Source: Cafeteria roenbergensis
Taxonomy: Eukaryota > Sar > Bigyra > Bicosoecida > Cafeteriaceae
NCBI GenBank assembly: GCA_008330645.1
Contig: VLTN01000032.1
Span: 1 to 64,000 of the forward strand
Direction of reading: 5' to 3'
Length of the DNA: 64,000 nt
This document shows positions 40,767-50,298 of this stretch, one piece after another. Under the pieces are notes generated by a model that saw only the letters and a list, made by a program, of their open reading frames with translations, searched no databases and was not told the DNA's origin. A program made the position numbers and the translations under genes. The stretch's first letter is position 1. Every line of letters starts with the position of its first letter.

Positions 40767-43700
40767 ATGGCTAGTGGCGGCTCCCATGACGGCAGCGCCA
40801 ACAGGCGAGGAAAACGAAGCAAAAGGCGGTTCGGAATTGCGGAGCGCCGCGCAACGGGGTTTGGGGACGACGCAGTCTCGCTGGCCTCCGGCGCGGCCCG
40901 CACTGGGCCGTCCTTCCTGCTCACGCTGGAGGACGTGGAGGCGGCGGACCCTGTGGCTGCGCTGGCCAAAACCATTGCGCAAGGCCACCGGTCGCGCACG
41001 TTGAACGCCACCGCGCGCCGCGGACAGGCCGATCGGGACGACCATGCCGGCGCAAGACGGTCTCAGTCGCACGCGGCGCGAGAGCGCCCAGGCGGTGTCG
41101 CAGCCTCGGCCCCGCTGGCAGCTGCGAGCCGCGCGCCTGCCGGTCCGCTCGTCGGCGTGGCGGCGGCAACCCTCAGTCCGCCGGTTCTCCCCGCCGCTTT
41201 CCCGACGATGTTCATTCTGAGTGACCCGGCCGCCACGTTTGCTGGGAAGAGCCGGCGGGGTAAATCGACGGCGGACCAGGACGCATCCGCCGGTCCCGTC
41301 CCCGCGGTGCTTGCTGCCGCCGACGATGTGAGCGACATCGGAACTGGCGTGGACGCCGCCGTGGCGGCCGGCCTCCTGCACCGGCAGTTGCTGGCAAGGT
41401 GTCGAAGGCTTCGCCCGGCGAAGAAGCTGGACAGGCTGGAGCGGCGCGTGCAGCTGGCTGTCATGGGCCAGCTCGGTCACTCCTGCCGGGGCACGCTTGC
41501 GGCGTCCACGCAGGCGGTGCAGGCCATGCGGGCCAAGAAACCGCTGCTGGTTGGCGGCTTGGTTGCGCAAGAGGGGGCCTTCACCGCCGGCGACGTCGTC
41601 AGAGTGATCGCCAACTCGACTGGGCTCGTCGTCGGAGTCGTCACGACGCAGCTGGGGGCTGGCGAAATAGCGCAGGCGCGGCAGGCCATGGCCATGGGCG
41701 GCCCCGCCGCCACGGGAGCCAAGCGCGTCCCTGCGGCACACCGCGGCAACGTGTTCCTGCTCGAGTGGGCCGGCCTGTCCCCGTTCGCGCTGCCCGCTTT
41801 TGCCGTCCCGAGGATAGCAGCGCATGGAGGGGGCTTCGGCGCGGCAGGGCAGATCGCTTTGCAGGACCGTGCACTTCTCACCGCGATGCCGGTGGTCGCC
41901 GCGACCCAGAGGGCGAGCACAGTGGCCGCATCGGGGGCAATGCCCCGTGGCATGTCGGCTGGAGCTGCTTCGGCGCAGGGCGCCGCCCGGGCCCGCGGCA
42001 CGGCCGACACCGGATGGGATGTCCTCATCCGCAAACGGGTCAAGAAGCAGGCGGAGAAGTCGACCAAGGCCGCTGCTCGCCGTGCCCGCACCACGCTGTA
42101 CGAGCTTCCGCCCGCCGCCGTGTCGCGCACGATGGGCGGCGCCATTGCCGAGGCGCCGGACCAGGCGGGCGGGTCGAGCGACGAGGCCGTGGTTGACGTG
42201 GAGGAGATGCGGCTGTACGAAGACGCAGAAGAGGCGCGCCCGGACGAGCCAGAGGGCAGAGGAAGGGGCAAGGGCCGGTCAACGCAGGCCGGGCGCGGGC
42301 GCGGCTCGGCTGGGTCCCGCAGCTCGGAGGCGTCGGCCTCTCACGACCCGGACTCGTCCCGAAGCAAGCGCCGCTCCGGGAAGGCCAAGGGCCGCTCCAA
42401 GGGGGGAAAGTCCAGCCGCGAGCGCCACCCTCCGGCCGTTGGCCCGGCGCCGTGGCCGTCGTCGCCGCTGACGACGGAGCATATTGTGCCTTCCCACGGC
42501 CGGCCGAAGAGGGGCCATCGAGCTGGGGACGCGGCGGCCCTGCCGGACCCGGACCCGCGCCAGCCCTCCCAGCTCGTCGGCGATCGGGGAGCCGCCTCCT
42601 TGCCTCCGCAGCTCCCCGAGGAGATCAGCCTGCCCGTGCCCCCGTCTATCGTGGAGATGGACTGGTCGTCGTCGTCGGGGTCTTTCAGGTCGACCTCTCC
42701 GGGCTCCTCCTCCAGTGGGTCGCGCACGCGCCCAGCGACTGACGCGCAGGAGCTGGCACACAGCATGGCAGGCCAGGTCGCTGCGTCTGCTGCCACGGCC
42801 CGCGCCAAGGGCAGCAGCAAGTCGGCTCACGCTGGGGCGCCTCCGCGGGCGCCCACTGCCGCGTCTGCGCAGGCACCGCAGCAGCCGCTGTCGCAAACGC
42901 CGCCGCCTGCGCCACCGCTGGCGGGGCCTGCGGTGGAGGGCACCGGAACACCGCCGATGGGAGTCTCGCTTCGCCGGGCGTCGTCGAGTGACTCTCCAGG
43001 CCGCGCAGCCGGCGGAGCGCATGCGGCCAGGTCGGCTGGGGCCTCCAAGCAGCCGATGGACGGAAAGCAACCCGACTGCGCCCGCCCTGGCGCCCCTCAC
43101 GAGCACCGCCGCCACAACTCGCACGGGAAGGCCGTCTCGCGCACCAAGGGGGTGTCGGAGGGACCGGGCACAATGCCTCGCGGCAGGAACCGCTCCGTCG
43201 GCAGGCACGCTCTCAACGGGGTGGACAGCAGTGTGCGGCTGAGGCGTGTGGTGCTTGTGCACGACGGCGGGTCCAACGTCATCGGGGCCGTGAGCGTGCG
43301 CCCGTCCGACACCTTTGCGGCGGTGCGCTCCCAAATCGAGGAGGAGCTGGAGCTCTCAGTGCCCACATCGGAGCTGCGCTTCCTCGCATCCACGGGGCGC
43401 CACCCGATTCCAGTGTCGTTGAAGCAGGAGGCTCGCTGGGTGGTGGGGCGCCTTCGCGCCATCGCTGTCTACCTGCCGTCCATGCGGCAGCTCGTGCTGG
43501 CCACCGCCCCTGTGGCGCCCCGACCCGTGAGGGCTGCGTCTTCGTCCGAGATTCGGTCTCGCCCCGGCCCCGATGGCCTCGGGCTGGAAGTCACGTCCCC
43601 TGAGCCCCGGGTGCCGACGCCGTCGAGCCGATCAAACAGCACCAGCAGCGTCGGCTTGTCCGCACCGGCCAGCGTGGCTCCGCCGGCGGAGGCGCCCGCA

Positions 43701-46700
43701 ACCAACGCAACCAGCGTCGTGGCTTTCTCGCCGGCGTCCGTGGCCCCGGTGAGCTCGGCTCCCGTGCCGCACGTGCTGCCAATCCGAACTGCGCTGGCGC
43801 GGCATCCGAGCCTGTTCGACGACGTGCCGTCACGTGGCGGCGACGACAGCAACAGCTTGGCCACGCCGTCTTCCATCGACACCTCAGCGGCTCCATCGAT
43901 GGGGACGGGCTACATGCCGCCCATGGCGTCACCTTGGGCGGGCATGGGCGTAGCTCCTCTGGGACCAGCAGGGATCGGCGACGCGGTCTCTGCTGCTGGC
44001 CTGCCCGGAGCGCGGCCTGTGGCGCCCAACTTTCTCTTCCTCGCGTCGTCCCCGCTCGTGAGGGACACGGGAGAGCCCGCCGGCGAGCTGCTGGCCCACG
44101 GGCGGGAGCTGTCGGCGCTCCTCTCTGCCGTGCGCGACTCTCGCAAGCTCGTCATCGCCACGTGCCGCACGGCCACTCGGGACGAGCTGCGCCTTGCCGC
44201 CGTTCGCGGCGTCAGCGTGCTCTACTACTCCGGCCACGGGGACAGGTCGGCGGACGGCCTGCTCGCCGAGAAAGTCGACGACGTGGGCAAGGCCTTGGTC
44301 ATCTCGGGAGAGGAGCTGCGAGAGCTCTTCATCGAGGGCCAACGCGCGCCGCGGCTGGTCTTCGTGTCGGCATGCCACTCGCGGTCGGCTGGCGAGGCCT
44401 TTGTCGATGCGGGCTGCCCCCACGTCGTTGCCGTGGACGCTGACGCTGCCGTCACGGAAACGTCTGCGCTGCTCTTCTCTCGGGCCTTTTTCTCGTCGCT
44501 GCTATGCGGACTGTCCGTCCGTCGGGCCTTCAACCTGGCCAAGCAGTCAGTGGCGCGGTCCGACCAGGCCAACGCGGGAGAGCAAGCCAGCGTGTTTGTC
44601 CTTCTCCCTCCATGGCCGGCCATGGACTACGGGAGCGGGTGTATCGAGCACTCGTCGTCGCTGCCCGCGTCCTTCTCCTCCACAGGCGTTGGCGGCGGCG
44701 GCACCCACAGAACGCCCGCTTGGGGCGGTGCGAGTGCCCAAGGCGGCGCCGGCGTCAGCGCTGGGATGGGGGTGGACCCGCACTCGGCAGTGCTCTTCCC
44801 GGAGGGCTCCGTGCCCGACGGCGTCATCTCCGAGGTCCCGCCTGGGCTTCCCCTGGGCGGACAGGGCCGGGAGCGGGCTGTGGTGCCGTCTCTGCCCGAG
44901 GAGCACATTCCCAGGAACAGGCACCTCTACCAGCTGCTCCACACGCTGATGCGCTCTAGGCTGGTGTCGGTCACTGGGGCCCGTGGCGCAGGCAAGTCGA
45001 CAATGCTTCGCGCCGCCGTGGTGTACCTGTCAGAGCGGCCCGCTGCCTCCGGAGCGCGGACGCACGACGGCGTTCACTACCTGCGGCTGACCCACGCGAC
45101 CTCCGCCGAGTCGCTCGTGATGGCCCTGCTTGACCGGTTCGTGTCGCTGAGCCAGGACACGGGCGGTGCTGGCGCCGGCGAAGACCACCTGATGGCCATG
45201 GCGGGCGGCGGCGCCGCGACTCCAAGCGCGGCGTCAGCGTCGCAGTTCTGGGGCGGCCCGCCTGAGTCGGTGGGCGACTTCCGCTCGGTGGGCGACGCTG
45301 GCCGCGCCATTCGTGAGCGCAACGCAGCCATGGTGCTGATGCGGCTCCGCCAAGCCGAGCGTGTGGGCGGGGAGAGCAGCAGCCACTGGGCGCCCCCCCG
45401 AGACCGCCGCTCCGGCAACCACACCAGGGCGCCCGCCTCGCACCAGGCCCCCCGGCGGCCGGCCCACGAGCGAGACCCGGCGGCCAGCGCGGGCGAGAGC
45501 AGCGGGACCAGCATCAGTCGCCCCGGCAGGCCAGGGCTTCTCCACGTGGGCGGCGGGGGCTCGCAGGTGCTCCCGCGCAGGCACGCAGACCCAATGGCGA
45601 GGCACGCCACCCGGCATAGCGACGGCGCCACCGCCTCCCCGCTCTCCGGCGGTGCCTTGCCGCTTCTCGGCGGGGCATCTGCGACGGCGGCGCCCGCTTC
45701 AGACTCGGCGCCAGAGCAGACCGCACTTTTGGGCAGCGCGCTGTCCGTCCCCGACGACATCCCCTCCTCGGGGACCCACACTCGCGCCGACATGCCGCTC
45801 TCAGAGCGAGAGTCGAGTGGGTCGTCCGGGGGGCTGGGCAGGCCAGGGGGGCATGGAGTGGGAAGCAAAGACGGAGACGGAGAGGGGGGAAGGGAAGGCG
45901 AAGGCGAAGGCGAAGGCGTAGGCGAAGGCGTAGGCGTAGGCGTGGCGGCCGCAGGCGGCCGCGGGGCTGGCCGGGGAGGTTCGCTGCAGAGGGCAGAAGT
46001 GGCAGTCTCCCCGCGGCCGCGCGCCGCCGGCCCTGCGCTGAGCGGTGCCAGCAGCCATGCGACCGCGGTAGCAGGGGCGGGGCAGGCCGCAGGCAGCGCT
46101 GCCAGGGACCAGCAGCGGGACGCAGGGCCCGCGGGCCAGGCGAAGGCGGACCCGCCAGCCTCGGGCTCTCCGCCAGGCTCGGCGCGGCGCACCGTCGCCG
46201 GCTCTCCCGCCCCGTCCGTCCCGATGGCTCGCCGCGCGGCGTCCGAGCCAGGGCTTGCAGCCACGTCGGCGGGCTCCCGTCAGCTCGAAGCTGTTGCTGC
46301 CGAGCCAGTCGATGAGCTGGAAGGCCGGTCTCGTCCCGGAACGTCCGTTGCTCCGCCGTCTCGCTCCGACGGCAGCACCCCTCGAAGCCAGCGGTGGGAC
46401 TCTCCCTCTCGGGCCGGCTCCGACCTCGCAGAGGACCGCACGGCGGGCGCAGCGCTCGGCCGCTTGCACGCCGGGGAGACTGGCGACGGCGCGCCCCGCG
46501 AGGCGACGGATGGGCAGACCGAGTCCGACGAGGGCTTCCCGACGGAAGCGCAGCTGCGCTGGACGCGCCAGCGCGTGCCTGGCGAGGCGGAGCTCGTCGG
46601 CCTGCTCCTCGGCCAGCGCTGCTTGCTTGTGCTCGACGAAGCGGACGAGCTCTTGACGCACGTGCACACGCCGCCCCAGCGTGTGGCGCGCGCCGCGCGC

Positions 46701-47894
46701 AAGGGGGCTGTCGGCGCCGTGCCTGGCGCGAGAGGCGGCAACACGCTGGCCAAGTCTGCGACCGTTGCAGGCGGCGCCACCGCGCACGCGCTCCAGGCCC
46801 GCCGGGCGAGGGCCGAGGCAGTCAACGCGAGCGGCGGCTCGTCGACGTCGTCGCGGTCCGTGTCGTCCTCAGCTCGCACCGCGCACCCGGCCGCTTGCGG
46901 CGCCGACGCGGAGCCGCTGTGGGCCGCGTGGGCGACGCGCGAGGCGGTTCTCAAGCGCATGCGCCTGGCCCAGCTCCTCGAGCGCCTGCTTGAGGACTGC
47001 CCCGGCCTCCGCATCGCCGTCGGCGCGACCATGCCTGTGTCCGTGTCCGAGCAGGAGCTCGACTGCTTGATCCAGAAGCGCCGCGCTCGCCGGCATCGCC
47101 GAGCAGCCACGGGCCGGTCGGCGGCCACGTCCACCGCAGCCTCGGGCGGGACGGGCCAACGCCCCGAAGTCAGCACCACCGACAGCGGCGACGCCGATGG
47201 CGACGCGCTGCGCCACGCGCGGCTGCACATCGGCCCTGACGGGGACGTGGAGTACTCGGTGCCAGCCCTCTCCAGCGTTGAGGCCGGTCGCCTTCTCGCG
47301 CACCTCTCCGCCCGGCACGCGCGCGTCGTCACCATGGAGGAAGTGTTCATCGAGATCTCCGGAAGGGAGCCGCAGCGCCCTCCTCACGCGCCGGTCGAGG
47401 CGTGGCCGCAGATCCGCCAGGCGCTTGCTTGCCGCGAAGCCGGCGACGCGGTCGCGTGCGTGCTGCCGCTCACGCCGGCGGTCATCTCAGAGGTCGCGCG
47501 CCGCCTCGGGAGCGCGGCCAAGCCGGTGCCCCTGCTCGTGGCGATTCGGCGCGTGGCCAAGGCGCTCGCCAACGACCGCAGAGTCACGGAGTGCGTCGGG
47601 GCCGTGGCGGCGCAGCGCCTGAAGCTGCAGGGCCGCAGCGCAGCTGCGCTTGCCTGCTTCCCGGAGCCGCTGGAGGACGCGGGTGGCCAGGCCAGCCAAG
47701 CCGCCGTGGGCTCGGGAGGCGGCGCCCTGGTCGTGCTTGCAGCCGGACAGCCCGCCTCCGCGGCGGTGGTGGAGCCCGTTGGGATGGGCGAGGATGCTGC
47801 AGACGCGGCCGATGCCGACGAGGCTGGAGCAGAGCTGCGGGGCGCGCACCCCTGGCTAGCGGCCATGAGCGCCCCTCCTCCCACTTCGGTGTGA
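40767..47894 (+). CDS. CHAT protease fused to a STAND/NB-ARC-like NTPase
   Basis: Single exon, 2,375 residues. At about 253-312 a segment (KKPLLVGGLVAQEGAFTAGD, then VVRVIANSTGLVVGVVTT) resembles the PUA fold as seen in glutamate 5-kinase. At about 822-905 (VVLVHDGGSNVIGAVSVRPS, then IEEELELSVPTSELRFL) it looks like a ubiquitin-type beta-grasp. A CHAT caspase-like protease follows (about 1,090-1,290): His in VLYYSGHGDRS (H1157) and Cys in LVFVSACHSRS (C1203), so both catalytic residues are present. Then comes a STAND-like NTPase: P-loop GARGAGKST (1404-1412), Walker B LLVLDEADELL (1953-1963), CPGLRIAVGATMP (sensor-like), YSVPALSSVEAGRLLAHL and KPVPLLVAIRRVAKAL (GxP-like). About 540 residues, mostly low-complexity, separate Walker A from Walker B. 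No repeat sensor is seen at the C-terminus. I infer a signal-activated protease switch. Confidence 0.82.
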   Translation: MASGGSHDGSANRRGKRSKRRFGIAERRATGFGDDAVSLASGAARTGPSFLLTLEDVEAADPVAALAKTIAQGHRSRTLNATARRGQADRDDHAGARRSQSHAARERPGGVAASAPLAAASRAPAGPLVGVAAATLSPPVLPAAFPTMFILSDPAATFAGKSRRGKSTADQDASAGPVPAVLAAADDVSDIGTGVDAAVAAGLLHRQLLARCRRLRPAKKLDRLERRVQLAVMGQLGHSCRGTLAASTQAVQAMRAKKPLLVGGLVAQEGAFTAGDVVRVIANSTGLVVGVVTTQLGAGEIAQARQAMAMGGPAATGAKRVPAAHRGNVFLLEWAGLSPFALPAFAVPRIAAHGGGFGAAGQIALQDRALLTAMPVVAATQRASTVAASGAMPRGMSAGAASAQGAARARGTADTGWDVLIRKRVKKQAEKSTKAAARRARTTLYELPPAAVSRTMGGAIAEAPDQAGGSSDEAVVDVEEMRLYEDAEEARPDEPEGRGRGKGRSTQAGRGRGSAGSRSSEASASHDPDSSRSKRRSGKAKGRSKGGKSSRERHPPAVGPAPWPSSPLTTEHIVPSHGRPKRGHRAGDAAALPDPDPRQPSQLVGDRGAASLPPQLPEEISLPVPPSIVEMDWSSSSGSFRSTSPGSSSSGSRTRPATDAQELAHSMAGQVAASAATARAKGSSKSAHAGAPPRAPTAASAQAPQQPLSQTPPPAPPLAGPAVEGTGTPPMGVSLRRASSSDSPGRAAGGAHAARSAGASKQPMDGKQPDCARPGAPHEHRRHNSHGKAVSRTKGVSEGPGTMPRGRNRSVGRHALNGVDSSVRLRRVVLVHDGGSNVIGAVSVRPSDTFAAVRSQIEEELELSVPTSELRFLASTGRHPIPVSLKQEARWVVGRLRAIAVYLPSMRQLVLATAPVAPRPVRAASSSEIRSRPGPDGLGLEVTSPEPRVPTPSSRSNSTSSVGLSAPASVAPPAEAPATNATSVVAFSPASVAPVSSAPVPHVLPIRTALARHPSLFDDVPSRGGDDSNSLATPSSIDTSAAPSMGTGYMPPMASPWAGMGVAPLGPAGIGDAVSAAGLPGARPVAPNFLFLASSPLVRDTGEPAGELLAHGRELSALLSAVRDSRKLVIATCRTATRDELRLAAVRGVSVLYYSGHGDRSADGLLAEKVDDVGKALVISGEELRELFIEGQRAPRLVFVSACHSRSAGEAFVDAGCPHVVAVDADAAVTETSALLFSRAFFSSLLCGLSVRRAFNLAKQSVARSDQANAGEQASVFVLLPPWPAMDYGSGCIEHSSSLPASFSSTGVGGGGTHRTPAWGGASAQGGAGVSAGMGVDPHSAVLFPEGSVPDGVISEVPPGLPLGGQGRERAVVPSLPEEHIPRNRHLYQLLHTLMRSRLVSVTGARGAGKSTMLRAAVVYLSERPAASGARTHDGVHYLRLTHATSAESLVMALLDRFVSLSQDTGGAGAGEDHLMAMAGGGAATPSAASASQFWGGPPESVGDFRSVGDAGRAIRERNAAMVLMRLRQAERVGGESSSHWAPPRDRRSGNHTRAPASHQAPRRPAHERDPAASAGESSGTSISRPGRPGLLHVGGGGSQVLPRRHADPMARHATRHSDGATASPLSGGALPLLGGASATAAPASDSAPEQTALLGSALSVPDDIPSSGTHTRADMPLSERESSGSSGGLGRPGGHGVGSKDGDGEGGREGEGEGEGVGEGVGVGVAAAGGRGAGRGGSLQRAEVAVSPRPRAAGPALSGASSHATAVAGAGQAAGSAARDQQRDAGPAGQAKADPPASGSPPGSARRTVAGSPAPSVPMARRAASEPGLAATSAGSRQLEAVAAEPVDELEGRSRPGTSVAPPSRSDGSTPRSQRWDSPSRAGSDLAEDRTAGAALGRLHAGETGDGAPREATDGQTESDEGFPTEAQLRWTRQRVPGEAELVGLLLGQRCLLVLDEADELLTHVHTPPQRVARAARKGAVGAVPGARGGNTLAKSATVAGGATAHALQARRARAEAVNASGGSSTSSRSVSSSARTAHPAACGADAEPLWAAWATREAVLKRMRLAQLLERLLEDCPGLRIAVGATMPVSVSEQELDCLIQKRRARRHRRAATGRSAATSTAASGGTGQRPEVSTTDSGDADGDALRHARLHIGPDGDVEYSVPALSSVEAGRLLAHLSARHARVVTMEEVFIEISGREPQRPPHAPVEAWPQIRQALACREAGDAVACVLPLTPAVISEVARRLGSAAKPVPLLVAIRRVAKALANDRRVTECVGAVAAQRLKLQGRSAAALACFPEPLEDAGGQASQAAVGSGGGALVVLAAGQPASAAVVEPVGMGEDAADAADADEAGAELRGAHPWLAAMSAPPPTSV
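45895..45942. repeat. Hexanucleotide repeat (AAGGCG/TAGGCG) encoding a Gly-Glu/Gly-Val tract
   Basis: About eight in-frame units, aaggcg mixed with taggcg, encoding alternating GE and GV inside the low-complexity insertion between Walker A and Walker B of the CHAT-STAND protein. Confidence 0.85.
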
Positions 47895-48177
47895 GACTGC
47901 CAGACATTTTGGCAAACAGTAGTCTTTTTGAGGCCTCGTCAGCCACGACTGCTTAGAAGCGCATGCCCTGATTTGACTGTGACTGCCCGTGCGTGTGGGC
48001 GTTTTCTGCGGCCGCGCGAGGCGGAACGCGATTGCGCGCGTGTCCGGCTGGCTACGCGGGTGGGAGCCGCAAGGGGCCAGCTTGCAGCGTTGCCAGCACA
48101 GGCTTTCTCACTCGCTGGCACGCTCGCACCGAACCGCTGTGCCGCTGGACTCGGATTCGCACAAGTCTCACGCATCA

Positions 48178-50105
48178 TCAGGCCAGCCCTTGCAGGTGGC
48201 GAAGCACGCTTTCCAGCGCCTGGGCCCGCTCCGGGCGGGGCTGCGACTGCGTGCGGCCCAGACGCCCGGGATTGCCACCGCCTCGGCGGCCTGGCGAACC
48301 GGCGCTCACCGGCACCAGCGCCGCAGCGGCGGCCGCAGCCTCCCTCGCGCGCACAGCCGCAGACGCGCTCCGCTGGCTCCACAGCGGCTTGGAGGAGCCG
48401 TCACTGGCCGAGCGGCCCAGCCTGCCGGCCGCGCGCCCCACGGCAGCGTCTCTCCTGCGGCGGGCTCCGCGGAAGGCGGGGTGGAGGGACAGCCACCCGG
48501 GCTCTTCGCCAGCGCCCTCTCCCCGCGCCCGGCCCATGCCGCTCCACAGGTCCTCCACCTCGTCCTCGGGGTCTCGCGGCCGCGCGCCGCTTGTGAGCGC
48601 TGCCACGCCTCCCCCGCCGGCCAGCGACAGCCAGCTCGCTTCCTCGCCGGCCACCCGCCCGACGCTGCGCCCGAGCCCGGCCCACGCCACCTCCCCCGAG
48701 CGGTTGCCTCGGCCCACCGCCTCCGTCGCGGCCACGTACCCGCCGGCGGTCGTGGAGGGCTCCAGCGCGGCCGCCGCAAGCCTTCCCCGAGGCGCCTGCG
48801 CCCCCACCGCCCAGGAGGCCTCGGCGCCCATGCCTGCGCCCTTGGCTTGGTCCCGCAGCCCGAGGCCCCGTCGCTCGCCCCCCCGGACCCACCACGCCTG
48901 CCGGTCCTGGTCGGACGCAACCACAGCGGTCCGCCTGAGAGCCGACGCTCGCGCCGGCGCCGCGCCCGCGGCAGCGCGTCCCTCGCCGCCCAGCCCCGCC
49001 GACCCCTGCACCCAGCGGAGGATGCGGTTTTGCTCCCGGTCGCGGCGGGAGAGCATCTCCTCGGTGCTCACTCCGAAGCGGGAGGGCGCGGCCACCGCCG
49101 CGCGCGGTCTCGAGCTCCCGATATCGAGCCAGATGTCAGGCGGCGGCGGGCTCGGCGAGTCTCCGGCGCCGGCGCCGGCGCCGGCGCGGCCCGCTCCGGC
49201 GGCCTCTCCCAGCGTGGCTGCCGCTGCTCCGGCAGGCGCGGCCAGCGCCTGCGACAGGCGCTGCTCCAGCAGCCTGTTCAGCCGCCGCAGGTCCGCCAGC
49301 GTCTCCTCGAGCGACGCCGACCTCGCCTCCGCGGCCTCGGCTCTCGCTGCTGCGCTCACGGCCGAGTCCGCCGCGCGGTTGGCGGCCTGTGCCGCGGCGA
49401 GAAGGGCCTCTGTGAGCTGGGCCATGCCCGCCGGCGAAGGGTCGCCGTCCGCCGCGGCCCCCGCTGCAGGCATGACCCGTGCTCCGGGCGCCCGGGGCGG
49501 GGATCGCGCCAGGGGCTCCCACGCCACCGCCGTCGGCTCCCGCTCTCCCGCCGTGGCCGGGCTCGGATCGTCCGCATCCGTCACAGCGCCAGGGTCGCCG
49601 CCCGGCCTCTCGGCAGAGCGATGGGCGGACCCAGCGCCGTGCCTTGCGGGCCTGCGACTACTGCCGTCGGCAGCTGGCTGCCGCTTGACACCCTTGTTCC
49701 CGGCGCGTGCCAGCGACGCCTCGGAGAAGGGCAGCCAGCAGTCGGTCTCCGCGCGCCACGCGTGCTGCCTGTCCGCGTACTGACAGCCCCGGCGGCACTG
49801 CGGCTCGCCAGCGAACAGTGGGCATCGACAATCAGCGCTGTCGAAGCCGGTGCGTTGGGCGTCCCCAAACGCAACGCAGCGCGGCCGCCGACCGCCGAGG
49901 CGGCCTCGCAAAGCCCCCTCACCTGGGTCCACAGTGCACAATAGTGCTTTCCCACTGTCCGCTCAAGTCGCTTCAGGCAAGCATGCGCGTCCGGCCGGTC
50001 TGACGCGCTTGCAGCAAGATCTCGGATAAGCGCGTCCTCGTGGGGCGACCCGGACAGCACTGCCGCGGCCGTGGCAATCGCGAGCGTGACCACATCATCA
50101 GCCAT
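48178..50105 (-). CDS. Unrecognised, largely disordered protein with a coiled-coil segment
   Basis: Two exons, 49923-50105 and 48178-49797. The 125-nt intron (GTGAGG to GCCGCAG, phase 0) gives 600 residues. The first exon is a compact helical segment (ADDVVTLAIATAAAVLSGSP, LKRLERTVGKHYCALWTQ) that runs on into a Cys/Trp-rich part (CQYADRQHAWRAETDCWLPF). A coiled coil follows at about 185-247 (LEETLADLRRLNRLLEQRL), then a disordered Ala/Gly/Arg-rich half with recurring EEASWLSL/EEPGWLSL-type motifs. There is no signal peptide or membrane segment. I do not recognise the family. The head-to-head partner is SF3A3, which says little about function. Antisense frames of similar length exist, but the spliced ATG model with a CGCAG acceptor favours this strand. 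Confidence 0.55.
49163..49188. repeat. (GGCGCC)n repeat encoding Gly-Ala
   Basis: Four units of a self-complementary hexamer, encoding a GAGAGAGAG tract just after the coiled coil of the disordered protein. Confidence 0.85.
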
Positions 50106-50298
50106 TGCGGGCACCCTCGCCTCCGCGACCCACGCCGAGGCTCGAGTTGTGCCGCCGCGAACAGTTCCAGACAGCCTGCAGAGCTGCCCGCTGGCCGGAC
50201 GCGCTGTGGCCTCGGCTTCCACCGCCCAAGCGCGGCCTGCAGGAGGTCGGACACCCGGCTGCGCCCGCTCCCGGGAGACGCTCGCAGCGCGCGTTTGA
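50106..50298. promoter_or_regulatory. Divergent promoter region, disordered protein / SF3A3
   Basis: 193 bp between the two ATGs, GC-rich. No TATA or CCAAT element is seen. Confidence 0.4.

Noticed and set aside
49780-49797. Alternative acceptor (TGTCAG) for the disordered-protein intron
   Set aside because: Also in phase, but the GCCGCAG site 18 nt earlier on the coding strand fits the window's acceptor rule. The difference is six residues.
47989-49944. 651- and 596-codon plus-strand frames overlapping the disordered-protein gene
   Set aside because: Both lack family features. The minus-strand model has an ATG start, a coiled coil and a GTGAGG...CGCAG intron in phase. Since that protein is itself unrecognised, the strand choice stays moderate in confidence.
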